A stretch of DNA of 17,047 nt. Origin: Euryarchaeota archaeon UBA549 (GTDB lineage: Archaea > Thermoplasmatota > Poseidoniia > Poseidoniales > Poseidoniaceae). The stretch covers positions 27,999-45,045 of the forward strand of contig DAGF01000016.1 of the NCBI GenBank assembly GCA_002495645.1, in the 5' to 3' direction. Of the stretch, positions 8,501-16,661 are shown in pieces. Position numbers and translations under genes: made by a program. Numbering within the stretch: position 1 is the stretch's first letter; each line of letters begins with the position of its first letter. The notes under the pieces are model-generated. The model was given only the letters and a program-made list of their open reading frames with translations, was not told the DNA's origin and made no database searches.

Positions 8501-11500
8501 ACGCTCATACAACCTTCCTCCAATCCCTCGGCCACGTCGTTCCCCCAATGGACTGCGACGATACCAACCTTGCTATTCACCCCGGAGCTGCTGAAACAAT
8601 CGACAACGTGGACCAAGATTGCGACGGCTACATTGACGAAGCCAACGTTATTCGCGCCTCCATTCATGCACCCACGCATCTGAGCGTTGGTGGCGACCAC
8701 GCATGCGCTGTGAATCGCACGCACGATGTGTTTTGTTGGGGTGACAACGCATGGGGGCAACTGGGCATCCCTTCAAGCACCCTTGCCTCTTCCACGCCAA
8801 TTCAAATCACCCACGCCAACGGCAACCCTCTGAAAGCCGTCGCCGTGGCTGCAGGTGCCGCCCACACGTGCATCATCGCCCAATCAAACGACGTGCAGTG
8901 TTGGGGGCGAACCTGGGACAGCACAGGCACACCGGTTGAATCGGCACGATGGACGGTGCAGACGTCTGACCCGCAATGGGAGCCATCACTGACTACGCCC
9001 GGAGACAACTCTGGATTCAGGACCACGCATGCGCTGAACATCAAGTCGATCAAAGCAGGCAACGACCACACATGTGTGGTCGCGGACAATTATGCATACG
9101 GCACCCTCTATCCAAACAACGGAACCTTGTGCTGGGGTCGCAATCACCTCGGTCAGTTGGGGCAAGGTTCAGACCGTTCGCATTTCGTAGATGAGTTCCA
9201 ATACCTATCAACTGAGCGAAATTATGCATCAACGGATGATAACTATGTTTTCCCGACCAACGGCTACGCCCTCGGTGGCCACGTAATGTGTTATGTCACT
9301 GATGGCAACGCAGGAAATAATAAAATTCGATGCCTTGGGAATCAACAGAGCGCCATCAACGGGTTTGGCCGCATTGGCACGGACCAACTGACGCAAACGG
9401 AGATGGACATCCAATCCGCCCAGTTCCAAGTCGGACACGGAGTCGGCGGGGCGCAACTCCTTTTGGTTGACGAGACCCAACCTGTTAGTGCCTTCTCTAT
9501 GCAAGATTTCAACGTTTCAAACGACCGGGGGAGCGACGGGTGTGCTTTGATGCCTGCAACATCCAACCAACCCGTCAACGTTGTCTGCTACGGCGAATAC
9601 ATCGCAGGACAGCAAACCAACTTCGCACCGTTGACTGGAACGCCTGTTGATGTCATGGCAACCAAGTATACTGCATGTGTGCTCACCGATTCTGGAGAGG
9701 TAGGGTGTTGGGGCACACCATACAACCTCATTGATGCCAACGACGATTGTACGACGTACGGTCAAACGGAACTCTCAAGCAATCCTTTCGGAAAATCCTG
9801 CTTGGGCGTCTTCCAACAAACAGTACATGCGCTCCCCCTGAGTGACACATCGACAGCCATTCACCTCAGCCTTCTCGGAGGATGTGCGGCATTAAATGAT
9901 GGCTCTGTTGAATGCTGGGGACCTGTTTCTCGCGTTACAGCCAACAAGGCATTTGGTTATCCCTCCACCTCGCCCATCCACGGTTCCAACTTCCCAACTT
10001 CAGTATGGCAACTTGTGCCAAGCGGAACGGTTGAGTCGCAGCCCGCACAAAGTGATGTTGAAATCTTTAGTCGCGAAATACCTTATGAAACATTAGGTTT
10101 CAGACCCATGTGCATAATCCTCGCTAATGGCGATGTGCAATGCTACGGCGCAACCTACGGCGTGTTTAATCCCAACTGGCCAACCGATGCGTCAAACAGT
10201 GTATTTGCATCCGACCAACCTGGTGTTCTCAACACCCTCTCAAAGTTCTCAACGACGGCGACGAATGTTGCCATCGATGGAAAGACCATTTGTGTCTTGC
10301 TCGCCGATGAAACTGTGCGTTGCGCTGGAAACAACGAGGACGGTCAACTTGCTACCGGCACTCGTTCCACAACGGCTTGGAACCAAGACTGGGCCAATCC
10401 CGGGTTAACGGGTGTAAAGGAACTGTTTGCTGGCTTCCATAATTTCTGTGCCAACATCGAAACCAGCCCAAACCAACCCCTTGAGACCTATTGTTGGGGG
10501 ATGCTCAGTTACGGCCTTCCAGTTGACTACCATTACTGCTCGCCAACTTCGACAACCACTGCGTGGTTTGTAAGTTCGGCGTGCGATATGGCAGGGGACG
10601 CTTTGCTCGTGCCTGTACGAGCAGGATACACGGTGGGTCTTCCACACGTTGCCGACCTGTTTTGGGAGTGGGATGTTGGTTGCTTGCTCACCGGCTCTGG
10701 TGCGTTGGAGTGTTGGGGTCAAGACGACCACAACAATGATGGCTTCGTTTGTTTGAACGACGGTTCTGTCGGCCAGACTGGAACATATTCCATCAGTACC
10801 CATCCTTACCAATTTGGGGTGATGGAATGCGGGACACCTGCAGAGATTCAAATCACAAGGTCAACCCCGGATGCGCCGGACCTGACCGTTTCCTTGGCTG
10901 CAGATGCGGGGAAGTCACCTTATCAGGTCGTCGACCAAAGCTCTTCGGTGGGTTGCGTTGCACAAACCTCGGTCTCCAACCTGCACCCCGGCAACATCGA
11001 GTTGACGGCGAAGTGGATGGTCAAGCGTGCGGCTGGTGGATGGGATCACTACCCCATCTCACAGATGTTTTACCTTGACCCAACCTCGCCAATTGGTTCT
11101 GCCTATATGCTTAACAACCGCATCATCTCTGGGACTTTCTCCAAGGTTGATTTGACCAATACGGACAACGCCATCGGTGGCGTGCCTGCGCTTGGCGACC
11201 GTATCTTCTGCTACGTCGAAGCTGTTGATTTGTTCGGTCAACGGGTCACCCAACGCACCACTTCGGCATTGGTCGTCAAGACGTTGTATCACGACATGGA
11301 CGGTGATGGACAGGGTGCCGGTCCGGCCTTCTATTCGACATCTGAAGATTGTACCACAAACGCCGATTGTGCCGATGAACACCTTCACTACGCTTGGGGC
11401 CTTCACCCGCTTCCACCAAGCACGCAGGTCTACATGAACGAAGGTGAAATTTTGGAAGTTCAGTCAAATCAGGACTTCTCACTTGCCCTTTTGGACACCG

Positions 11501-13227
11501 GAGAAGTGATTCAGTGGGGCCGGGAAACGACTGCACAAAAGACGAGTTTCATCGCTCGTGGATCTCAACTTGACAACGTGGCAGAAATCGTTGTTGCTGA
11601 CCACGCTGCTGCTGCACTGACCACCAGCGGCCGTATCGTTGCGTGGGGAGATGAAGACAACGGAGGCGTCATCGACGACTTCACGCAGGTGTTCATGCGA
11701 CCCCACACAACGTTCACGCAATTCACGGCCAACCGAGATGCGTTCGCTGCGGTACGCGATGATGGTTTCGTGGTTTCCTGGGGCGCCGCTGAATCAGGGG
11801 GCACAGGATTCCAATTCGACGCAGTCAGTTTGCATGCCAGCGCCCATTCCTTTGCCGTCATACACGATGACATGACCGTCTCCTCATGGGGAGGGAGTGG
11901 AGCGACGCTTGAGCCTTGGGAAACGCACACGCCGGATTCATCCCAGTACGATTACAACTCGGCCTTCCATACCGGCGAAGACTGCAATGCAGGCGATGCC
12001 AGCCCCGTGCTTTCTCACCTCACCAACGTGGTGGATATTGTGTCAACCGATTGTGCCTTCGCCGCCCTTCGCACGGACGGCTCAATCGTCGCATGGGGAG
12101 AACCTCGCCACGGTGGCCTGCCCGACCGCAACGGCGATGGCATTTACGATTGGGAAAACGGCGGAGCCTTGTCGGGCGGATTCACGCACATCGACTCCAC
12201 CAAGCACGCCTTTACCGCCCTTTCAGGTTCAGGAGAGGCAAAACACTGGCCTGCTCCATCAAATTACTGGCATTCCATTGAATGGGATTGGGGATTCGGC
12301 AACAGTTGGCCAAACTCGGCGGAATGCGATATTCTCCCGCCCTCAATGCAGAGCCAAATGCCGCCCGCTGTAGACATCATCACCAACGATTGCGGATGGA
12401 TGATCATCTTTGACGATGCATCCACCGACGAGTGGGCCTACCGAATTTCTGGATCTCCGTTTTACGGCGTCGTGACCACAGGAAACTATCTCTTCAGCAT
12501 GTACGAAACGGTCAATCAGTACCCAGACAAAGTGGATTATTCACCAATTGATGAGGTGACCACCAACCGATACGGGTTCGCTGTTCTCTTCCAAGACGGA
12601 ACGTACTTGATTCAAGGTGATGCCATGTTTGGAGGCGACGGACCGGACACCACCATCCAAGATGTGGAGGCCTTCTTCGCCACCGACGCCGCTTTTGTGG
12701 CGCTGGACGAAACCGGAAAGCTCCATCGATGGGGCCCTGAGGTGTACGGTGAAGACACGACCAACGACATGCTGAACCCTCCTCGCTGTGTTGAGGACGG
12801 AACCTACCAGTCGTTCTGGAGCGAGCGAGAGGCGACACCAAACTTCGCCACAACCGACGTTTGTCCGGTTGACATTATCGCCATGCGAGGCGGTGTTGCT
12901 GATGTTCACACCGGTTATCGCACGTTCATCATGAGCATGGACATGACCACGGGCACCTGCACCGGCAACGAATGCGGGCTTCCGCCCACCATCGTGCAGT
13001 TCTCAGGCAACGACGACGATTGCGATGACCTTGAAGCGACCATCTACCTTGGGGCCATCGACGATCCGACCACACCGTACGACGAGAGTTGCACAACGCA
13101 AATGAATTCACAAACGGATTCGGTTCAATTGAGCCTTGAGACTTCAAGCTCAAACAACGCTTTGTTGCTGATGACGCTCGTCCTCGGCGTATCGTGGTTG
13201 GGCGTGGCGCTCAAGCGCAAGGCGTGA
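5542..13227 (+). CDS. Giant exported multidomain protein with ~30 RCC1-like repeats
   Basis: This 2561-residue protein has a signal peptide or anchor at residues 12-33 and a C-terminal membrane helix (about 2539-2555) followed by KRKA, so most of it should lie outside the cell. In order I see: a ZU5-like beta domain (about 53-173); a truncated fibrinogen-C-like segment (about 203-253, VYCDFTTNGGGWTL); RCC1-like repeats with paired cysteines (about 260-690, 786-950, 1045-1740); a thrombospondin-3/MopE-like Asp-rich segment (712-770); a second MopE-like segment (977-1034, MDCDDTNLAIHPGA); an Ig-like segment (about 1774-1917); another Asp-rich stretch (1918-1953); cysteine-poor RCC1-like repeats (about 1972-2402); and a last MopE-like remnant (about 2467-2517). 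The Asp-rich motifs probably bind calcium. No enzyme motif is visible. A role in surface structure, adhesion or particle binding is plausible but unproven. Its 3' end faces another large surface-protein gene. Confidence 0.9.
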   Translation: MAGEDAQHETSKLLLTLMILMLCSASYVGMVGVPTLSVIEDAEQPYEEEQSDSTSFLIGGENGNINYQIEGASLFAPENVSSEELEVNMAFVSEEVPFPTQSEVLALTPHGATFEESITVSMNITSPNSAQPAMYTKANADAPWIHYNEPLDLSVEGVVSFDITHFSYWVIGQACTLGTSCPSPDGLNQADMCINGACQYYVPKSCMEGMNHAAFVSGGSGQRFIDPDGVGGTPITKVYCDFTTNGGGWTLPFNHFTTDEITQLSLGRVHTCAILVDSTVACWGIDQHGQFGNGDGSGATRYQMATLPLGGQAVDITSGHRHVCVLLHTDDIKCWGSNNKGQLGLTAGSFIGAPISPIGLPNKPVASIDAGASHTCATYDDGDVWCWGSNQDGELGRGFTSPYEAPGAVIFPNPTTILDTQAGNKHTCAFHDDQSISCWGNNQWGTLGNGQSIHAGTGTSSSVPAPILATTSTAVALSVGWATNCALLDTGAVDCWGNDVEGNLGNGEPHLHHLGAVSGPGTNTVSSDPLAGTISHHPQPTPVTLNPGDEVTSIAMGERHTCATYSDGDIRCWGADHDFRLSNHVKLGTNPSYLVVTPLDAAAANYMLGTRNAVSVTAGWAHTCALTDEGSAICWGFSAGYGNSAAIAMGPFNGPGVMTYDGPDLIGVAAMNPNYAQEVVFGFDETLCDADRRCLNWDLWSLPSTQLYLDDEVCGDGNDNDLDGDVDEGCGPDGDPDNDQILTVADNCPVDWNPNQLDLNNDGIGDVCQPAVERTGGEPLAVGGTSDNADGEFGCMIQETTNHVYCWGRNTEGQTGVDPALWDETAQMVNDNGEILLTRPTHAVMDASGTEIEAFSLSAGSQHACAMPTTNNQDRLVCWGNVPFIAQSGHEASSITLSELAVQMHIHSVDSGGESTCVITTDYYEETDAYCLGELASSSLTVPDFRGGDGAIQCSPGQVIDLSNGLPGVCVNEPSNFDNDQDGWPSNAHTTFLQSLGHVVPPMDCDDTNLAIHPGAAETIDNVDQDCDGYIDEANVIRASIHAPTHLSVGGDHACAVNRTHDVFCWGDNAWGQLGIPSSTLASSTPIQITHANGNPLKAVAVAAGAAHTCIIAQSNDVQCWGRTWDSTGTPVESARWTVQTSDPQWEPSLTTPGDNSGFRTTHALNIKSIKAGNDHTCVVADNYAYGTLYPNNGTLCWGRNHLGQLGQGSDRSHFVDEFQYLSTERNYASTDDNYVFPTNGYALGGHVMCYVTDGNAGNNKIRCLGNQQSAINGFGRIGTDQLTQTEMDIQSAQFQVGHGVGGAQLLLVDETQPVSAFSMQDFNVSNDRGSDGCALMPATSNQPVNVVCYGEYIAGQQTNFAPLTGTPVDVMATKYTACVLTDSGEVGCWGTPYNLIDANDDCTTYGQTELSSNPFGKSCLGVFQQTVHALPLSDTSTAIHLSLLGGCAALNDGSVECWGPVSRVTANKAFGYPSTSPIHGSNFPTSVWQLVPSGTVESQPAQSDVEIFSREIPYETLGFRPMCIILANGDVQCYGATYGVFNPNWPTDASNSVFASDQPGVLNTLSKFSTTATNVAIDGKTICVLLADETVRCAGNNEDGQLATGTRSTTAWNQDWANPGLTGVKELFAGFHNFCANIETSPNQPLETYCWGMLSYGLPVDYHYCSPTSTTTAWFVSSACDMAGDALLVPVRAGYTVGLPHVADLFWEWDVGCLLTGSGALECWGQDDHNNDGFVCLNDGSVGQTGTYSISTHPYQFGVMECGTPAEIQITRSTPDAPDLTVSLAADAGKSPYQVVDQSSSVGCVAQTSVSNLHPGNIELTAKWMVKRAAGGWDHYPISQMFYLDPTSPIGSAYMLNNRIISGTFSKVDLTNTDNAIGGVPALGDRIFCYVEAVDLFGQRVTQRTTSALVVKTLYHDMDGDGQGAGPAFYSTSEDCTTNADCADEHLHYAWGLHPLPPSTQVYMNEGEILEVQSNQDFSLALLDTGEVIQWGRETTAQKTSFIARGSQLDNVAEIVVADHAAAALTTSGRIVAWGDEDNGGVIDDFTQVFMRPHTTFTQFTANRDAFAAVRDDGFVVSWGAAESGGTGFQFDAVSLHASAHSFAVIHDDMTVSSWGGSGATLEPWETHTPDSSQYDYNSAFHTGEDCNAGDASPVLSHLTNVVDIVSTDCAFAALRTDGSIVAWGEPRHGGLPDRNGDGIYDWENGGALSGGFTHIDSTKHAFTALSGSGEAKHWPAPSNYWHSIEWDWGFGNSWPNSAECDILPPSMQSQMPPAVDIITNDCGWMIIFDDASTDEWAYRISGSPFYGVVTTGNYLFSMYETVNQYPDKVDYSPIDEVTTNRYGFAVLFQDGTYLIQGDAMFGGDGPDTTIQDVEAFFATDAAFVALDETGKLHRWGPEVYGEDTTNDMLNPPRCVEDGTYQSFWSEREATPNFATTDVCPVDIIAMRGGVADVHTGYRTFIMSMDMTTGTCTGNECGLPPTIVQFSGNDDDCDDLEATIYLGAIDDPTTPYDESCTTQMNSQTDSVQLSLETSSSNNALLLMTLVLGVSWLGVALKRKA
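6319..10745 (+). repeat. RCC1-like protein repeats, cysteine-paired class (about 21 copies)
   Basis: About 21 degenerate units follow the pattern aGxxHtCal-(D/N)G-v-CWG-n-GqlG, for example AGASHTCATYDDGDVWCWG and AGAAHTCIIAQSNDVQCWG. Each unit normally has two cysteines about 10-20 residues apart, one at the end of a strand and one before Trp-Gly, suggesting one disulphide per propeller blade. Spacing between units ranges from about 45 to 100 residues. They lie in three blocks separated by Asp-rich calcium-type inserts. The DNA itself is not detectably repetitive, so the units are old. Confidence 0.75.
11455..12745 (+). repeat. RCC1-like protein repeats, cysteine-poor class (about 9 copies)
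   Basis: About nine units follow FAAL-x-DG-xx-v-WG (for example FAALRTDGSIVAWGEPRHGG, FAAVRDDGFVVSWGAAESGG). They keep the DG turn and Trp-Gly of the upstream units but lack the paired cysteines, and the last few lose the Trp-Gly as well. They are separated from the cysteine-paired class by an Ig-like and an Asp-rich segment, so they probably form a distinct propeller. Confidence 0.65.
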
Positions 13228-13261
13228 GGCGTGTATCCTCCGGGCAGTGAAGAGCTTGCTG

Positions 13262-13274
13262 GGCGTTGAACGCC
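13262..13274. other. Stem-loop 1 of convergent intergenic region
   Basis: GGCGTTGAACGCC: five to six perfect pairs around a very short loop, 35 bases after the stop of the giant gene. It is the first of four hairpins in this 173-base gap. Confidence 0.4.
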
Positions 13275-13298
13275 ATGTCGGGTGAACCTTACCACTCA

Positions 13299-13321
13299 GA
13301 TTGAGAGGGGCCATCTCAATC
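13299..13321. terminator. Stem-loop 2 of convergent intergenic region, possible bidirectional terminator
   Basis: GATTGAGA (13299-13306) pairs perfectly with TCTCAATC (13314-13321) around a 7-base loop GGGGCCA. It lies midway between the ends of two convergent genes, which suits a bidirectional transcript end, but no T-run flanks it on either strand. Confidence 0.45.
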
Positions 13322-13355
13322 AGCATCGCCACCCTGCTTTCGCTACGGTGATGCT
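13322..13355. other. Stem-loop 3 of convergent intergenic region
   Basis: AGCATCGCC (13322-13330) pairs with GGTGATGCT (13347-13355), nine pairs with one G-T, around a 16-base loop. It directly abuts stem-loop 2. Confidence 0.4.
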
Positions 13356-13357
13356 TC

Positions 13358-13380
13358 GTCAGAGCACGAGGTGCCCTGAC
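13358..13380. other. Stem-loop 4 of convergent intergenic region
   Basis: GTCAGAGCAC (13358-13367) pairs with GTGCCCTGAC (13371-13380), nine of ten pairs, around a 3-base loop. It ends 20 bases from the stop of the minus-strand surface-protein gene, in the position expected for that transcript's 3' end structure. Confidence 0.4.
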
Positions 13381-13400
13381 TGATGCGTCGCTGCGCACGT

Positions 13401-16400
13401 TCACTGGTCTTCCAAACGGCGGAAGGCAACGATGGCCGCACCGAGCATGGCGATGAAGGCCGTCAAGCCTGTGAAGCCAGGGATGTCTAGGCCGAGGAAA
13501 CCTCCGCCACCGCCATTATCTCGTTTGGCCGGATCGACATCAAAACAATCCGTTCCTGAACTGACCGAAATTGGGACGGAGTTCATGTGTTCAAACAACA
13601 TGGAATTCACACAATACGTGCCTTCATCGAGACCGTCTTGAATCGTAATCGTGAAGACCTCAATGTTGTCGGTTTCTTCCCAAATTCCAATCTTCTCAGC
13701 ATAGACGCTCAGTCCGGCAGAATCCACAACTTCTGTCTTGATCTTGTACTCGTATCCATTGAGCGTACAGTCTGCAGTTAGCACGTATTCAACCGGGTCA
13801 GACACCTTGTAATCCACCTTGCCGATGGCAGTTTTCAATTCGACCAAATCTGCGTCCTCTCCGCAAACATTTGCATTAGCCGATGCCGCAGTTCTCTCTT
13901 CTAGGAAGTAATTGTTCGAATCAAGCAAACTTCGTATTCTAGCTGTTGTGCAAACGACATCCTCTTTTTGTCCAACAGCAGTTTCGCAAATGTCATCTCC
14001 GCTGAAACCGGGATGTGAATTTTCAGTCGGTTCGGCGTGCTTGAACGACTCTCGTGCTTCGGCAATATGGCCCTGGAACCAACTAGACGGATCGACAATC
14101 GTAATTGCCACTTTTGCAGCGTCTTTGATGCCCTTCAAAATAGGTCCCCGCGCGTAGGCATCGGTCCCTAAAAGGATTGGGTCATGAGCTTGTAGGATTG
14201 CAAGTTGGCTATGAATCGAGAGTTTTGTATCGCCATCCATTTCACCAAATTCTTCGTCCTTTATCTGCATTTTCAACTGCTCAATATACGTCTCATGGGC
14301 ATTTTCCGCATTCCAGTTATCATGAACATACTCGAGTGCTTGATACGCAGCTTCCGGCGTCCCAGCTTCGCGATTTTCGTCAATGGCCACTGCAAGGCCG
14401 GCATAGGCAATGCTCTCAGAGTCGTATGGGGACGAGGCAAGTTTTCTCAACAGCCGCTCATGGGAGGCAACCCAATCATCCCGAGTAGCAAAGTGCGACT
14501 CAATTATTTGCGAGTTGTTTGTTTCGACGATTAGTGCAACCATATTATTGTAGTATGAGTCGCTGTAAATCGGTGAGTAAATACCGGTTTCATGTTGCGA
14601 GTCAACCATCGCACCGAGCATGTTGTTGTGCTCAATGGCAGCAACCGTACCAGCAACACAATACCAGTCTTCCTTACCACACGATTTTTGGTCCATCCAA
14701 GCGGAGTCGCGCATTGTTCTTCCGAGGTCTCGAAGCGCCGTTTCGTACCACTTCTCGGTGGTAACTAGCGGCGGCGAGGTCTGAATAGCAGAGAACCAAG
14801 TTGGATTGTGGGGGTCTGCTGGTGACTCATTGGGTACTTCCTCATCACATTCATATGCAACGTTGACGATTCGTGTGACTGTCTGAGGCGAATCAACTGC
14901 ATCAGGATGGAATTCTGTGTAAGTGACTGCATATTGGCCTTCTTGGTAGAATTCACCAATTCCGCTTCCGATGGAAGCAGCCGGAGATGGTGGAGTCGGT
15001 GTAAACATAGGCGTGACCGTCCACGAACGTTGTAGAAGGGAATTGTCCAATATTACGCGGTCGGAGGCATATGGACCTGGGTGATAACTGTAGGAACAAG
15101 GCTCAGACCAACCATGGTTCCAAGGTATACTTGGATCCCAGTTGTAGGGCACTGGATATGGATACCAAACTTGTCCGAAAAGCCGCACATAATTCGGAGA
15201 ATTGTCAAGATTCAGGTCGCCCAATCTCTGCACTGGCTGTGGAGGAGGAGTGGGGTCTGGACCTGTGTCGCAGGCTGAATCACCAAAACAATCCTGATCA
15301 TCACAATCAATATATCCGTCTCCATCGTTGTCTAAACCGTCGCTACAGTCTTCCTGCAATTGAGCCAGAATATAGTCAATGTCATGTTGCGGGAAGAGAG
15401 ATTTCAAGAATTTGTTTACCTTGAAACCGTATTTGAAAAGTTCACCGAAACCAGCCGCCACTGCCGGCCAAGCAACACCGCCTGTGGCAGTAAGTCCAGC
15501 GATGATTGCTGCAACTGCAGCAATAATTAGAATGACACCGGCAACCAACCCAATGCAATCGGCTATGAACTTAATTTGTTCCCAAAGCGTCATTTCTTTC
15601 CAGGTTTTCGTATGCTCATAACCTCCTCCGCGTGCCATGGAAACCTCATTTCCGGTTTCCTCCTCAGCATCGGTCTCATCATTTCCTTGGCCACCTGAAT
15701 TCCCATTGGTTGATTCGACACGTTCTCTTGTTTCGTCCATCACGGAACACCAACGCTCCGAACCCACGGTATTGAGGTCACGGAGACTAGCGGTGTTTTC
15801 ATCACAAGCCCAGTAAGACATTGAGGCGTGCGCGCCCGACTTCACAATCATGAGAGCGAGTTTTGCACCAATAGAAGCATCTTCATCGGGTTCGAGGAAA
15901 TCAACAAATGATTGTTGGGAATCTGCATACATATTGTCAATTGCAGGATTCAAATAGTCCTGAAGTTCCTCTGAAAGGCTTATACAGCTATCTTTCAATG
16001 TTGAGTTTGAGGCCTCATAGACGTCTGCCACTGACAAATCGCAATATGAGTGAAGGTTTGACACCGTTGCGTTAATCAGCATCTGTTGCTGTTCCATTGA
16101 TGTGTGGTTAGAGTGATAATTTGCCAGTTCCAAGGAATGTTGGTGAACACCTCGCCATCTGTTGTAATGCTCCATGAGTTCTGGATCTCCATTTTGCAAA
16201 ATTACACGGTCATACAGCATAAGATCCTTCTCAGGAGATTCACCGAAATCAACATCCATTCTATCCATCGTTTTCATTAAAGAGCGAAGGTCGGTGTTGT
16301 GCTCATCCCCAACTAAAAACATGTACCCGCATGCCTCGGCGACCTCTGTACGGTCTGCATCAGGAAAGAGTTCATACAAATCACAATCGTAATTTTCGTA

Positions 16401-16562
16401 AAGCGCACTGACGACGAGTTCTGGATTTTCTGATGCCAAATGGAGCACATAATCTTCAACAAATTCATCGGACGACCGAATTTCGTGATGTACAAGTCCG
16501 GACATCGTGGATAGAATCATTATCAAAACAATTGAGATCGCTGCTCGCTTCAGGCTCTGCAT
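13401..16562 (-). CDS. Large exported surface protein with MopE-like motif and PGF-CTERM-like anchor
   Basis: This 1053-residue protein is not a family I recognise. It starts with a signal peptide (about residues 3-24, ISIVLIMILSTMSGL). A mostly helical region with scattered cysteines and N-glycosylation-type sites follows to about 280, then an acidic Gly/Asn-rich linker. A hydrophobic, Gly/Ala-rich hairpin spans about 336-377. One MopE-like Asp-rich motif (405-431, DGLDNDGDGYIDCDDQDC) leads into a Tyr/Trp/Pro-rich beta region, a long helical region (about 600-840) and a beta-rich, Ig-like domain (about 905-1010). The C terminus is a Gly run, PGF at 1028-1030, a hydrophobic helix and FRRLEDQ, the layout of a PGF-CTERM signal processed by archaeosortase with lipid attachment. 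ATG 16562 is preferred over TTG 16577 because a TATA box lies about 26 bases upstream, giving a leaderless transcript. The gene is AT-richer than its neighbours. Confidence 0.88.
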   Translation of the reverse strand: MQSLKRAAISIVLIMILSTMSGLVHHEIRSSDEFVEDYVLHLASENPELVVSALYENYDCDLYELFPDADRTEVAEACGYMFLVGDEHNTDLRSLMKTMDRMDVDFGESPEKDLMLYDRVILQNGDPELMEHYNRWRGVHQHSLELANYHSNHTSMEQQQMLINATVSNLHSYCDLSVADVYEASNSTLKDSCISLSEELQDYLNPAIDNMYADSQQSFVDFLEPDEDASIGAKLALMIVKSGAHASMSYWACDENTASLRDLNTVGSERWCSVMDETRERVESTNGNSGGQGNDETDAEEETGNEVSMARGGGYEHTKTWKEMTLWEQIKFIADCIGLVAGVILIIAAVAAIIAGLTATGGVAWPAVAAGFGELFKYGFKVNKFLKSLFPQHDIDYILAQLQEDCSDGLDNDGDGYIDCDDQDCFGDSACDTGPDPTPPPQPVQRLGDLNLDNSPNYVRLFGQVWYPYPVPYNWDPSIPWNHGWSEPCSYSYHPGPYASDRVILDNSLLQRSWTVTPMFTPTPPSPAASIGSGIGEFYQEGQYAVTYTEFHPDAVDSPQTVTRIVNVAYECDEEVPNESPADPHNPTWFSAIQTSPPLVTTEKWYETALRDLGRTMRDSAWMDQKSCGKEDWYCVAGTVAAIEHNNMLGAMVDSQHETGIYSPIYSDSYYNNMVALIVETNNSQIIESHFATRDDWVASHERLLRKLASSPYDSESIAYAGLAVAIDENREAGTPEAAYQALEYVHDNWNAENAHETYIEQLKMQIKDEEFGEMDGDTKLSIHSQLAILQAHDPILLGTDAYARGPILKGIKDAAKVAITIVDPSSWFQGHIAEARESFKHAEPTENSHPGFSGDDICETAVGQKEDVVCTTARIRSLLDSNNYFLEERTAASANANVCGEDADLVELKTAIGKVDYKVSDPVEYVLTADCTLNGYEYKIKTEVVDSAGLSVYAEKIGIWEETDNIEVFTITIQDGLDEGTYCVNSMLFEHMNSVPISVSSGTDCFDVDPAKRDNGGGGGFLGLDIPGFTGLTAFIAMLGAAIVAFRRLEDQ

Positions 16563-16584
16563 GTTATACACCTGCAAAAATACG

Positions 16585-16592
16585 AAAATAAA
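16585..16592 (-). promoter_or_regulatory. TATA box of a leaderless promoter for the minus-strand surface-protein gene
   Basis: On the minus strand this reads TTTATTTT, preceded by CAAAG as a possible BRE. Its centre is about 26 bases from ATG 16562, the distance at which archaeal RNA polymerase starts, so transcription would begin at or next to the start codon. No Shine-Dalgarno sequence precedes that ATG, which agrees with leaderless translation. Confidence 0.6.
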
Positions 16593-16661
16593 CTTTGAGC
16601 CGAACTTCTTACAAAAAAAGAAGGGGAGATGTTCAAATGCTCAGCGCTACACTAGGCAAAC

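Noticed and set aside
16563..16577. TTG start for the minus-strand surface protein
   Set aside because: It adds only five residues before the signal peptide and would lie upstream of the transcription start predicted from the TATA box.
16605..16623. Inverted repeat CTTCTT / AAGAAG around an A-run in the divergent promoter region
   Set aside because: Only six pairs in an A-rich stretch, easily a chance match; an operator cannot be supported.
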